Below, one piece after another: positions 31,742-38,374 of a stretch of DNA of 38,672 nucleotides. The DNA lies in the NCBI RefSeq assembly GCF_900187965.1, contig NZ_FZNL01000038.1, forward strand, positions 1 to 38,672, given 5' to 3'. The translations under genes were made by a program, and so were the position numbers. Numbering within the stretch: position 1 is the stretch's first letter; every line of letters starts with the position of its first letter. This DNA comes from Flavobacterium sp. ov086 (GTDB lineage Bacteria; Bacteroidota; Bacteroidia; Flavobacteriales; Flavobacteriaceae). Under the pieces are notes generated by a model. It had not been told where the DNA came from. It was given only the letters and a program-made list of their open reading frames with translations, and ran no database searches.

Positions 31742-33046
31742 CTAATTTTTATTAATGCTGTATTGCGATTGAGTTACGCTTGTGAAAACGGTTTGCAAAT
31801 CAGCTATTAAATCTTCGATATCTTCAATTCCAACCGAAAGTCGGATTAAATCTTTTGAAACTCCTGTTTCTAATTGGTCCGCATCAGACAATTGTTGGTG
31901 TGTTGTACTTGCCGGATGAATAATTAATGATTTTGTATCACCAATATTTGCCAAAAGTGAGAACAGTTTAGTTTCGTCAACTACTTTTTTGGCCGCTTCA
32001 AAACCACCTTTTAGTCCAAAAGTGATTACACCACTTTGTCCTTTTGGTAAATATTGTTGCGCTAAATCGTAGTATTTATTGTTTTTAAGACCTGGATAAT
32101 TTACCCAAACTACCTCATCTTGTTTCTCTAACCATTCGGCCAGAGCCAAAGCATTTTCGCTATGTTTCTTAATTCGGATTGGTAAAGTCTCTAATCCCTG
32201 AATGATTTGAAAAGCATTAAACGGACTCAAAGCTGCACCAAAATCGCGTAATCCTTCAATTCTTGCTTTTGCAATAAAAGCGGCATTTCCCAGAGCTTCG
32301 TGATATACTAATCCGTGATATCCTGCTGAAGGTTCTGTAAATTCAGGGAATTTTCCGTTAGACCAGTCAAAATTTCCGGCATCTATAATGGCACCTCCTA
32401 ATGAAGTTCCGTTTCCGGAGATATATTTAGTCAAGGAGTGAATCACGATATTTGCTCCGTATTCGATTGGGTTTAATAAATAAGGAGTAGCTACTGTATT
32501 GTCTACAATAAAAGGTACTTTGAAGTTTTTGGCTTCTGCCGAAATTCCTTTCAGATCCAATACATCAAGTTTTGGATTTCCTAAAGATTCTACAAAAAAG
32601 GCTCTTGTATTTTCTTTAGCCGCTTTTGTGAAATTTTCCGGTTTAGACGGATCTACAAAAGTCGTTGTGATTCCTAAACGTGGCAAAGTTACATTTAGCA
32701 AATTATAAGTTCCACCATACAAACTATTTGAAGCCACAATATGATCGCCCGCTTTTAGCAAAGTCAAAAATGTTGTCGAAATTGCTGACGCTCCAGATGC
32801 TGTAACAACTGCTCCAATTCCGCCTTCAAGCGCTGCAAGCCGTTGTTCTAAAACATCATTTGTTGGATTATTTAATCGGGTGTAAATAAATCCGGCTTCG
32901 GCTAGACCAAATAAATTGGCAGCGTGATCTGAATTATTAAATACATATGATGATGTCTGGTAAATAGGTACGGCTCTGGTTCCTGCATTTTTAGTAACAT
33001 CGTGTCCTGCGTGTAGTGCGTTTGTTGCAAATTTTTGTGTGCTCAT
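31742..33046 (-). CDS. metY: O-acetylhomoserine sulfhydrylase (aminocarboxypropyltransferase)
   Basis: 434-aa PLP enzyme that joins sulfide to O-acetylhomoserine to give homocysteine. The family start is QKFATNALHAGHD, with YTRLNNPTNDVLEQRLAALEGG, FFVESLGNPKLDV, and the Schiff-base lysine K207 in VIHSLTKYISGNGTSLGG. An insertion after this (FPEFTEPSAGYHGLVY) and the overall length of about 430 separate MetY from the shorter MetZ/CGS proteins such as 23450-24622. It follows the 62-aa small gene (67-base gap) and so lies behind the Met/Cys attenuator at 33332-33480. Sulfide from the sulfate-assimilation genes enters methionine here. Confidence 0.92.
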   Translation of the reverse strand: MSTQKFATNALHAGHDVTKNAGTRAVPIYQTSSYVFNNSDHAANLFGLAEAGFIYTRLNNPTNDVLEQRLAALEGGIGAVVTASGASAISTTFLTLLKAGDHIVASNSLYGGTYNLLNVTLPRLGITTTFVDPSKPENFTKAAKENTRAFFVESLGNPKLDVLDLKGISAEAKNFKVPFIVDNTVATPYLLNPIEYGANIVIHSLTKYISGNGTSLGGAIIDAGNFDWSNGKFPEFTEPSAGYHGLVYHEALGNAAFIAKARIEGLRDFGAALSPFNAFQIIQGLETLPIRIKKHSENALALAEWLEKQDEVVWVNYPGLKNNKYYDLAQQYLPKGQSGVITFGLKGGFEAAKKVVDETKLFSLLANIGDTKSLIIHPASTTHQQLSDADQLETGVSKDLIRLSVGIEDIEDLIADLQTVFTSVTQSQYSINKN

Positions 33047-33113
33047 GATCTTAGTTTTTTAGGTATTATTAATACTATTATATATTGTTATTGATTTTTA
33101 AAATTGAAATGTT

Positions 33114-33302
33114 TTATATAAAAAGGTCTTCTTCTTCGAGATTGTACATTTGAAACAACAAAGATTTTTGACCTTTTATATATAATTCCGGATTATACTT
33201 TAAAGTTTCACTTGTTAGTTCTTCCGAGTTTTCATTATTTTTTTGAGAATCTGTTCTCAATAAGTACTGAAATGCGATTGTGTTTATATCTAATGTTTTC
33301 AT
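33114..33302 (-). CDS. Small protein of a novel-looking family (C-terminal SLLFxMYxxExExLFI), upstream of metY
   Basis: 62 aa from the ATG at 33302. Not recognised. The N-terminus (MKTLDINTIAFQYLLRTD) could be a short helix, then comes a polar, Asn/Glu-rich middle, and the end SLLFQMYNLEEEDLFI. Eleven of the last 16 residues are identical with the end of the 76-aa protein at 29613-29843, while the rest is not obviously similar. It is acidic, with no membrane or secretion signal. It is the first gene after the attenuator terminator at 33332-33362 and 67 bases before metY, so it should be made with MetY when Met/Cys supply falls. Confidence 0.72.
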   Translation of the reverse strand: MKTLDINTIAFQYLLRTDSQKNNENSEELTSETLKYNPELYIKGQKSLLFQMYNLEEEDLFI

Positions 33303-33331
33303 GATTTAAAATTTAAAATGTTGAAATAAAA

Positions 33332-33362
33332 AAGCCCTTTCGGATGGCTACCAAAAGGGCTT
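33332..33362 (-). terminator. Attenuator terminator of leader 1 (metY)
   Basis: Minus strand AAGCCCTTTTGG, 7-base loop, CCGAAAGGGCTT (one mismatch), then TTTTATTT. It sits 31 bases after the leader stop codon and 30 bases before the 62-aa gene. Its 5' arm (CTTTTGG, 33351-33357) can pair with CCAAAAG in the last leader codons (33397-33403). A separate perfect 8-bp hairpin (33361-33378) lies directly before it. Confidence 0.87.
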
Positions 33363-33393
33363 ATAGTTCTAACTATAACAAAGATTTACTCTT

Positions 33394-33480
33394 TCACTTT
33401 TGGCAACAGCGATTTGGGATGCACATTTGCATCATCCCACAACATATCATCATATTATTCGCTATTGTTTTCATTTTCAT
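33394..33480 (-). CDS. Leader peptide 1 (28 codons, 7 Met and 5 Cys), attenuator ORF for metY
   Basis: ATG at 33480 to TGA at 33394. Met at 1, 3, 10, 11, 16, 17 and 19; Cys at 13, 14, 20, 25 and 26, with the core MMICCGMMQMC. Twelve of 28 residues contain sulfur, far above any normal protein. The last codons (C-CAA-AAG, 33397-33403) form CCAAAAG, complementary to the 5' arm of the terminator at 33332-33362. A ribosome that completes the ORF hides this segment and lets transcription stop. One held at Met or Cys codons leaves it free to antiterminate. The middle also holds a hairpin (GGGATG...CATCCC) that could pause RNA polymerase. Confidence 0.85.
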   Translation of the reverse strand: MKMKTIANNMMICCGMMQMCIPNRCCQK

Positions 33481-33526
33481 TTATTTTAAATTAATTCACT
33501 TTATTAACTCGACTAATTTGATAGAG

Positions 33527-33558
33527 TAAATATAGAAACTATTTTTAGAACTACCAAA
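33527..33558 (-). promoter_or_regulatory. Promoter of leader 1 / small gene / metY
   Basis: TTTG at 33555-33558, 20 bases, TATATTTA at 33527-33534 (one mismatch to TAnnTTTG). It predicts a start about 40 bases before the leader ATG at 33480. Confidence 0.6.
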
Positions 33559-33678
33559 TCAAAAAATAACATTTAACATTTAAATATTTTCTTACAGCGA
33601 AATTGCTGGTAATTTTCATTAAAAAAATCTGTGTTAATCCGTTTGATCCGTATAATCTGTGGCTAATATTTCAAAATT

Positions 33679-36525
33679 TTAGAATTTAAAACTCAATCGG
33701 GCAAAACCAAATCTTCCGTTTAATCCAAATTGTGATACTGCTCTGGAATAAGCAAACTGATTTGCGTTGCTTAAATCTGTACTTGGCACAGGAGACAATG
33801 TTGGCGTTGTATTAGTAAATGCAGGAGTTGCAGGATTATTTCTGTCCGGATAAACATCTCCTATATTATTAAATCCAAGTGTGAATCTGAATTTCTCATT
33901 GATTTGATATCCGAAAGATAAATCGGTTACAATTTTTGCACTGTATTCCGGATGTTCGTAAACAGAAGCTGATCCGTCTAAGTTTACATCTGTCGCTCCC
34001 GGATCTGTAACTGCTCCAAAATAGCTGTTTCTTAAATAGATATCCAGTTTTTTAATACTGAATGTTGTCATTAAATTAGCTTTCAATTTCGGAATTGCTT
34101 CTTCTAAATAAATTCTGCTTGATTCCGGGAAAAACGAATATTTATAAGGTTCTCCACCAGCATCTATAATAGATTGAGGAACATTTAAATCTCCTACTCT
34201 TTTTGTTTCATTATAACTTAAAGCAAGATCATTTCTGATCACAAAATCAGGGATAACATCATATTTTTGAGAAATTACTACGTCAATACCTTTAGTTTCA
34301 GAGTTGATTCCGTTAGTCCAGAACGAAGCTCTTTCAACACCTTTTAAATCAAATGCTTGTTGAAACAATGTCAATGCCTCTTTTTGTGCCGGTGAAGTTG
34401 CTGCATCTATTTGCGTATCTGTTGGCCTTGCATATTGTCCGGTTAATACCACTCTGTCGTCGATTCTTGTAAAATAAGCATCTGTTGCAATTGTAATATT
34501 AGCCTCAGGAATTTTGAATGTAAATCCTGTACTGATACTTTTAGATTTTTCAGGTTTCAGGTTTTCAACTCCAATGCTTTTTGCTGCCTGAGAATCATTT
34601 GTAAAATAACCAACCTGATATGGAGAACCATTTATAAACTGAGTTGAACTCGTCTCAAAATATTTTTGTTGTAATGATGGCGCTCTAAAACCAGTTTGTC
34701 CCGAAATTCTCCAATTGATATTGTCTGTCAATTTTAAAAGAGACGCTAATTTAAAGGTAACTGTACTTCCAAAATCAGAATAATTTTCATAACGCGCTGC
34801 TCCGTTTATAAGCCATTTTTCGGTAGCATTTAATTCTAAATCGATATATGCGGCACCACTTTTTCTATCTTTTTCTTTTGCATCCGATGGTTGGAAACCT
34901 GAGAAACCTTGCGCTCCCGCTCCACGTTTATTTCCGAAAAAATCTGTAACAATTAATGGTGAATTGCTTGGCAAAATTCCCGATACCAGATTTCCGTTGA
35001 TATCATACAATCCATAAGACGCTTCATCTCCCGCTTTGATTTGGTAATTTTCATATCTAAATTCTCCACCAAAAGCAACATTCAATCCACTTAAAACATC
35101 ATATTTTTTAGTCAAATCTAAATTAGTTGTACTTTGCAAAAACGAAACTCTACCTGCATAAAAACTAGAAGGCGAGTTGGTTCCTAAAGTTGCATTAATA
35201 GTATTGTTTACATCATATTTAAAGGAGTTTCTACCAAGGTTTGTACTAATATCGGTATCAAAACCAAATAATTGAGTTGTAAGCCCTACTGCAGATGAAA
35301 AATCCAGAATATCAGGTTCTATTTCTGGTAAAAATCCATTTTGGTACACTTGCGTGAAAGTTCCGGAACCATTTGGCAATCTGTTAAAAGCGTAAGATTT
35401 ACCATTTCTATACGAAAGTCCACCAAAAGAATATAAAGATGTAATATCACTTAAAGGATATTTTAAATTATAATAAGCTTGTCCTGAAGCCAATTCTGAC
35501 TGACCAACACTCATATTATAATCACTTCTTTCCTGACCTCTGTATGCCAATTCATTATTAGTGGCATCAAACCCCAAAGCTGCTTGCATTTGAGTAATAG
35601 TTGTAGCTGATGAAATTGCCGTTTGCTGTGCCGTCGTAAAATAATTCACTTGGGGTGCATATTGTTTCAACGAACTAAGAATTTGCGCTGAGTTTGCAGT
35701 GTTGTTAATATTACTAAACAACGAGTTTATATAAACCCCATCCTGAGCCGCTCTGTTTTCTACCGCATTGTAGGCATTAAAAATTCCATTACTTCTAATT
35801 CCTGCTCTGCTTGTTGCCTGTCTGGTAGTGGCACTTGCCGTAACATTCAGGAAACTTCCGGCTTTACCTAATGAAGTTCCGTAATTTAAGTCTACGTGTA
35901 GTTGTTGACCATCGGCTCCACCTTTAAAATTATTAGATCCCGAAGATAAATTTGTACCATATTGAATACCTCCTGAAATAAAATTAGCATTCTTTTTCAA
36001 TACAATATTGATAACTCCCGCAATAGCATCTGAACCATATTGTGCCGCAGCTCCATCACGCAAAACTTCGATTCTTTCGATAGCGAATGACGGAATTGCG
36101 TTTAAATCTGTTCCAACAGATCCTCTTCCGGGAGAACCGTTAATGTTTACTAATGCACTTGTATGTCTGCGTTTACCGTTTACCAAAATCAAAACCTGAT
36201 CTGGTCCCAAACCTCGTAATTGCGCCGGATCTACGTGATCTGTTGCATCTGCCGTAGAAGTTGCATTACTGGTAAAAGAGGGTGCAACATAATTTAAAAT
36301 CTGTGTTACGCTGGTTTGTGGCGAGCCTTTTGTTATTTCAGATATATTAAAAACATCAACTGGAACGGGTACATCTGCTTTTACTCTGTTTTTACTTCTT
36401 GACCCAACTATTGTCACTTCAGACAATTCATTATTCTTTAAGCTGTCTTGTTCTTTTTTATTTTCCTGTGCATAAATGCCTGAAATTGTCAAAAGACCTA
36501 AAGCTATTACTAGATTTTTTTTCAT
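33679..36525 (-). CDS. TonB-dependent outer-membrane receptor (sulfur- or methionine-responsive)
   Basis: 948 aa with a signal peptide (MKKNLVIALGLLTISGIYAQ, cleaved near 19-20), a plug domain (about 40-175; VPVPVDVFN, QLRGLGPDQVLILVNGKR, IERIEVLRDGAAAQYGSDAIAGVINIVLK) and a 22-strand barrel ending in aromatic FARLSFKF. There is no N-terminal carboxypeptidase-like domain and no SusD partner, so it is not a typical glycan-uptake receptor. The leader at 36600-36715 is a Met/Cys attenuator, so the receptor should be made when these amino acids run short, which suggests uptake of a sulfur compound, methionine-containing peptide or metal/cofactor such as cobalamin. No cobalamin riboswitch is visible. 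Confidence 0.9.
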   Translation of the reverse strand: MKKNLVIALGLLTISGIYAQENKKEQDSLKNNELSEVTIVGSRSKNRVKADVPVPVDVFNISEITKGSPQTSVTQILNYVAPSFTSNATSTADATDHVDPAQLRGLGPDQVLILVNGKRRHTSALVNINGSPGRGSVGTDLNAIPSFAIERIEVLRDGAAAQYGSDAIAGVINIVLKKNANFISGGIQYGTNLSSGSNNFKGGADGQQLHVDLNYGTSLGKAGSFLNVTASATTRQATSRAGIRSNGIFNAYNAVENRAAQDGVYINSLFSNINNTANSAQILSSLKQYAPQVNYFTTAQQTAISSATTITQMQAALGFDATNNELAYRGQERSDYNMSVGQSELASGQAYYNLKYPLSDITSLYSFGGLSYRNGKSYAFNRLPNGSGTFTQVYQNGFLPEIEPDILDFSSAVGLTTQLFGFDTDISTNLGRNSFKYDVNNTINATLGTNSPSSFYAGRVSFLQSTTNLDLTKKYDVLSGLNVAFGGEFRYENYQIKAGDEASYGLYDINGNLVSGILPSNSPLIVTDFFGNKRGAGAQGFSGFQPSDAKEKDRKSGAAYIDLELNATEKWLINGAARYENYSDFGSTVTFKLASLLKLTDNINWRISGQTGFRAPSLQQKYFETSSTQFINGSPYQVGYFTNDSQAAKSIGVENLKPEKSKSISTGFTFKIPEANITIATDAYFTRIDDRVVLTGQYARPTDTQIDAATSPAQKEALTLFQQAFDLKGVERASFWTNGINSETKGIDVVISQKYDVIPDFVIRNDLALSYNETKRVGDLNVPQSIIDAGGEPYKYSFFPESSRIYLEEAIPKLKANLMTTFSIKKLDIYLRNSYFGAVTDPGATDVNLDGSASVYEHPEYSAKIVTDLSFGYQINEKFRFTLGFNNIGDVYPDRNNPATPAFTNTTPTLSPVPSTDLSNANQFAYSRAVSQFGLNGRFGFARLSFKF

Positions 36526-36599
36526 TACTTCTTTTTGGTATTTATTATTATTTTGGGTTAAAGATGATTTACAATTTGTTTTCTTTTTGGAAATAAAAA

Positions 36600-36623
36600 A
36601 ACCCCTGCGGTTTGGCAGAGGTT
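36600..36623 (-). terminator. Attenuator terminator of leader 3 (TonB receptor)
   Basis: Minus strand AACCTCTGC, CAAACC loop, GCAGGGGTT, then TTTTTATTTCC: 9 pairs including one G-U. It lies about 27 bases after the leader stop codon and 75 bases before the receptor start. Its 5' arm (CTCTGC) is complementary to GCAGAG in the leader ORF (36662-36667). Confidence 0.83.
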
Positions 36624-36649
36624 TCTATATATATTTTTCAAAAAAAAAA

Positions 36650-36715
36650 CTACAATAGCATCTCTGCGGAAGGCTCCGGCATCTTACAAGACATATTGCA
36701 AATTGTTGATTTCAT
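36650..36715 (-). CDS. Leader peptide 3 (21 codons, 4 Met and 2 Cys), attenuator ORF for the TonB receptor
   Basis: ATG at 36715 to TAG at 36650, reading MKSTICNMSCKM and then PEPSAEMLL. Met at 1, 8, 12 and 19; Cys at 6 and 10. Codons 17-18 (GCA GAG, 36662-36667) can pair with the 5' arm of the terminator at 36600-36623, so a ribosome that finishes the ORF favours termination and one held at the Cys/Met cluster favours read-through. This is the same logic as leaders 1 and 2 with a different pairing sequence. Confidence 0.8.
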   Translation of the reverse strand: MKSTICNMSCKMPEPSAEMLL

Positions 36716-36737
36716 TTTTTCTTTGTTTTTGATGGTG

Positions 36738-36769
36738 CAAATTTGCAAACTATTTTTTAATCGACCAAA
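36738..36769 (-). promoter_or_regulatory. Promoter of leader 3 / TonB receptor
   Basis: TTTG at 36766-36769, 20 bases, CAAATTTG at 36738-36745, followed by CACC as at the metX and metK promoters. One mismatch to TAnnTTTG. The leader ATG is about 20 bases downstream. Confidence 0.6.
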
Positions 36770-36786
36770 CAAAAACAGAAATAATT

Positions 36787-36800
36787 TCCATTACCCTATC
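36787..36800. promoter_or_regulatory. Second copy of the 14-bp word TCCATTACCCTATC
   Basis: Identical to 20509-20522, and here followed by AAAATAG, giving CTAT-TTTG-ATAG on the other strand. It lies between the divergent promoters of the TonB receptor (-33 at 36766) and metK (-33 at 36858), so a bound regulator could affect either. Confidence 0.35.
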
Positions 36801-36857
36801 AAAATAGTATATTATGTTAAATTTATAGTTATAAAATCAAAAAAATCAAAAGTTTAA

Positions 36858-36887
36858 TTTGCAAATCAAAATGGTTTTATACCTTTG
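36858..36887 (+). promoter_or_regulatory. Promoter of metK
   Basis: TTTG at 36858-36861, 18 bases, TACCTTTG at 36880-36887 followed by CACC. Exact match to the Bacteroidota consensus. The riboswitch begins about ten bases downstream. Confidence 0.8.
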
Positions 36888-36897
36888 CACCCGAATA

Positions 36898-36996
36898 CAG
36901 AGGAAAAATTTGAACTGATTGCAACCTCTTCATAATGAAACGGTTCGTTATGAATACTGAAAGATTGATTTCGGTAGTAAAAAATGCTAAAGCAGG
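36898..36996 (+). promoter_or_regulatory. SAM-II-type riboswitch with long loops, upstream of metK
   Basis: P1 is AGAGG (36899-36903) with CCTCT (36925-36929), enclosing AAAAATTTGAACTGATTGCAA, which matches the conserved SAM-II loop (GATTTAACCGTATTGCAA in the classic form). The 3' pseudoknot strand AATGCTAAAGCAGG (36983-36996) matches the SAM-II AATGTAGCTAAAAAGGG pattern; CAG can pair with CTG and TGC with GCA of the loop. Between them two extra hairpins are inserted: 36929-36954 (TTCATAATGAA/TTCGTTATGAA) and 36955-36977 (ACTGAAA/TTTCGGT). These inserted hairpins fit the published SAM-II long-loop variant. Confidence 0.8.
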
Positions 36997-37010
36997 AATT
37001 CTCCTTTAGC
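36986..37010 (+). terminator. Candidate expression-platform hairpin downstream of the SAM-II aptamer
   Basis: GCTAAAG (36986-36992) pairs perfectly with CTTTAGC (37004-37010), followed by CCTTTTTAGC and later a TTTTTT run. The 5' arm overlaps the pseudoknot strand of the aptamer, so the two folds exclude each other. Whether it is a true terminator is uncertain. Confidence 0.45.
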
Positions 37011-37060
37011 CCTTTTTAGCAATTATTTTTTCTCACTTAATTTTAATTTAATAAATTATT

Positions 37061-38311
37061 ATGGCTTATTTATTTACGTCAGAATCTGTTAGTGAAGGGC
37101 ATCCAGACAAAGTTGCAGATCAAATTTCGGATGCATTAATTGATAACTTTTTGGCATTTGACGCTGACTCAAAAGTAGCTTGTGAGACTCTGGTTACAAC
37201 AGGTCAGGTAATTTTAGCAGGTGAAGTAAAATCGAATACCTATCTTGATGTGCAGCAAATTGCTCGCGAAGTAATCCGTAAAATTGGATATACTAAAAGC
37301 GAATATATGTTTGAGGCAAATTCTTGTGGAATTCTTTCGGCAATTCACGAACAATCTGCTGATATTAATCAAGGTGTTGACAGAGCTAAGCCAGAAGAGC
37401 AAGGTGCTGGAGACCAAGGAATGATGTTTGGTTACGCAACTAACGAAACTGAAAACTACATGCCATTGGCACTTGATTTATCTCATAAATTATTACAAGA
37501 GTTAGCAATTTTAAGACGTGAAAACAAGGAAATCACTTATTTACGTCCTGATGCAAAATCGCAAGTAACTTTAGAATATAGCGATGATAATAAGCCAACT
37601 CGTATTGATGCGATTGTAATCTCGACTCAACACGATGATTTTGATGAAGAAGCTACAATGTTAGCTAAAATCAAAAAAGATATTATCGAAATTTTGATTC
37701 CTAGAATCATTGCTAAAAATCCTGCTCACGCACATTTATTCAATGATAAAATCAACTACCATATTAACCCAACAGGAAAATTCGTTATTGGAGGACCTCA
37801 CGGAGATACTGGTTTAACAGGAAGAAAAATCATCGTTGATACTTACGGTGGAAAAGGTGCTCACGGTGGTGGTGCATTCTCTGGAAAAGATCCAAGTAAA
37901 GTAGATAGAAGTGCTGCTTATGCTACACGTCATATCGCTAAAAACTTAGTTGCTGCTGGTGTTGCTGACGAAATCTTAGTACAGGTTTCTTACGCTATTG
38001 GAGTTGCTGAGCCAATGGGTATTTTTATCGATACTTACGGAACTTCTAAAGTAAACTTAACAAACGGTGAAATCGCTAAAAAAGTAGAAGCTATCTTTGA
38101 TATGCGTCCTTACTTTATCGAGCAACGTTTGAAATTAAGAAACCCAATTTATAGCGAAACTGCTGCTTACGGACACATGGGACGTAAACCAGAAGTTGTA
38201 ACTAAAACTTTCTCTGCTCCAGGCGGACATACAAAAACAGTTACTGTTGAGTTATTTACTTGGGAGAAACTTGATTTTGTAGACAAAGTAAAAGCAGAAT
38301 TTGGATTGTAA
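37061..38311 (+). CDS. metK: S-adenosylmethionine synthetase
   Basis: 416-aa enzyme making SAM from methionine and ATP. Signatures: FTSESVSEGHPDKVADQISDA at the N-terminus (Mg/ATP site), the GAGDQGMMFGYATNETENYMP loop, INPTGKFVIGGPHGDTGLTGRKIIVDTYGG, and GGGAFSGKDPSKVDRSAAYATR with the catalytic Lys/Arg. It has normal family length plus a short tail. It is the only methionine gene on the plus strand, divergent from the TonB receptor, and has its own promoter and SAM-II-type riboswitch. The stop codon is only 15 bases before an insertion sequence, so its original terminator is displaced or lost. Confidence 0.97.
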   Translation: MAYLFTSESVSEGHPDKVADQISDALIDNFLAFDADSKVACETLVTTGQVILAGEVKSNTYLDVQQIAREVIRKIGYTKSEYMFEANSCGILSAIHEQSADINQGVDRAKPEEQGAGDQGMMFGYATNETENYMPLALDLSHKLLQELAILRRENKEITYLRPDAKSQVTLEYSDDNKPTRIDAIVISTQHDDFDEEATMLAKIKKDIIEILIPRIIAKNPAHAHLFNDKINYHINPTGKFVIGGPHGDTGLTGRKIIVDTYGGKGAHGGGAFSGKDPSKVDRSAAYATRHIAKNLVAAGVADEILVQVSYAIGVAEPMGIFIDTYGTSKVNLTNGEIAKKVEAIFDMRPYFIEQRLKLRNPIYSETAAYGHMGRKPEVVTKTFSAPGGHTKTVTVELFTWEKLDFVDKVKAEFGL

Positions 38312-38326
38312 TTCAATCTAAAACTT

Positions 38327-38350
38327 TGTCTCGTCCTAAAAAAACGACAC
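38327..38350. repeat. IS terminal inverted repeat (copy 2)
   Basis: Begins TGTCTCGTCCT, identical over the first 11 bases to the opposite terminal repeat of copy 1 and matching at about 20 of 24 positions. It lies 15 bases downstream of the metK stop codon. Confidence 0.8.
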
Positions 38351-38374
38351 TGATTATTAGATAAAAATAATTAA

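Noticed and set aside
33344..33529. 61-aa plus-strand ORF opposite leader 1
   Set aside because: Antisense to the attenuator; its apparent frame is a by-product of the Met/Cys leader and terminator.
36612..36857. 81-aa plus-strand ORF between the TonB receptor and metK
   Set aside because: It runs antisense through leader 3, its terminator and promoter. Composition follows AT-rich non-coding DNA and no conserved features are seen.
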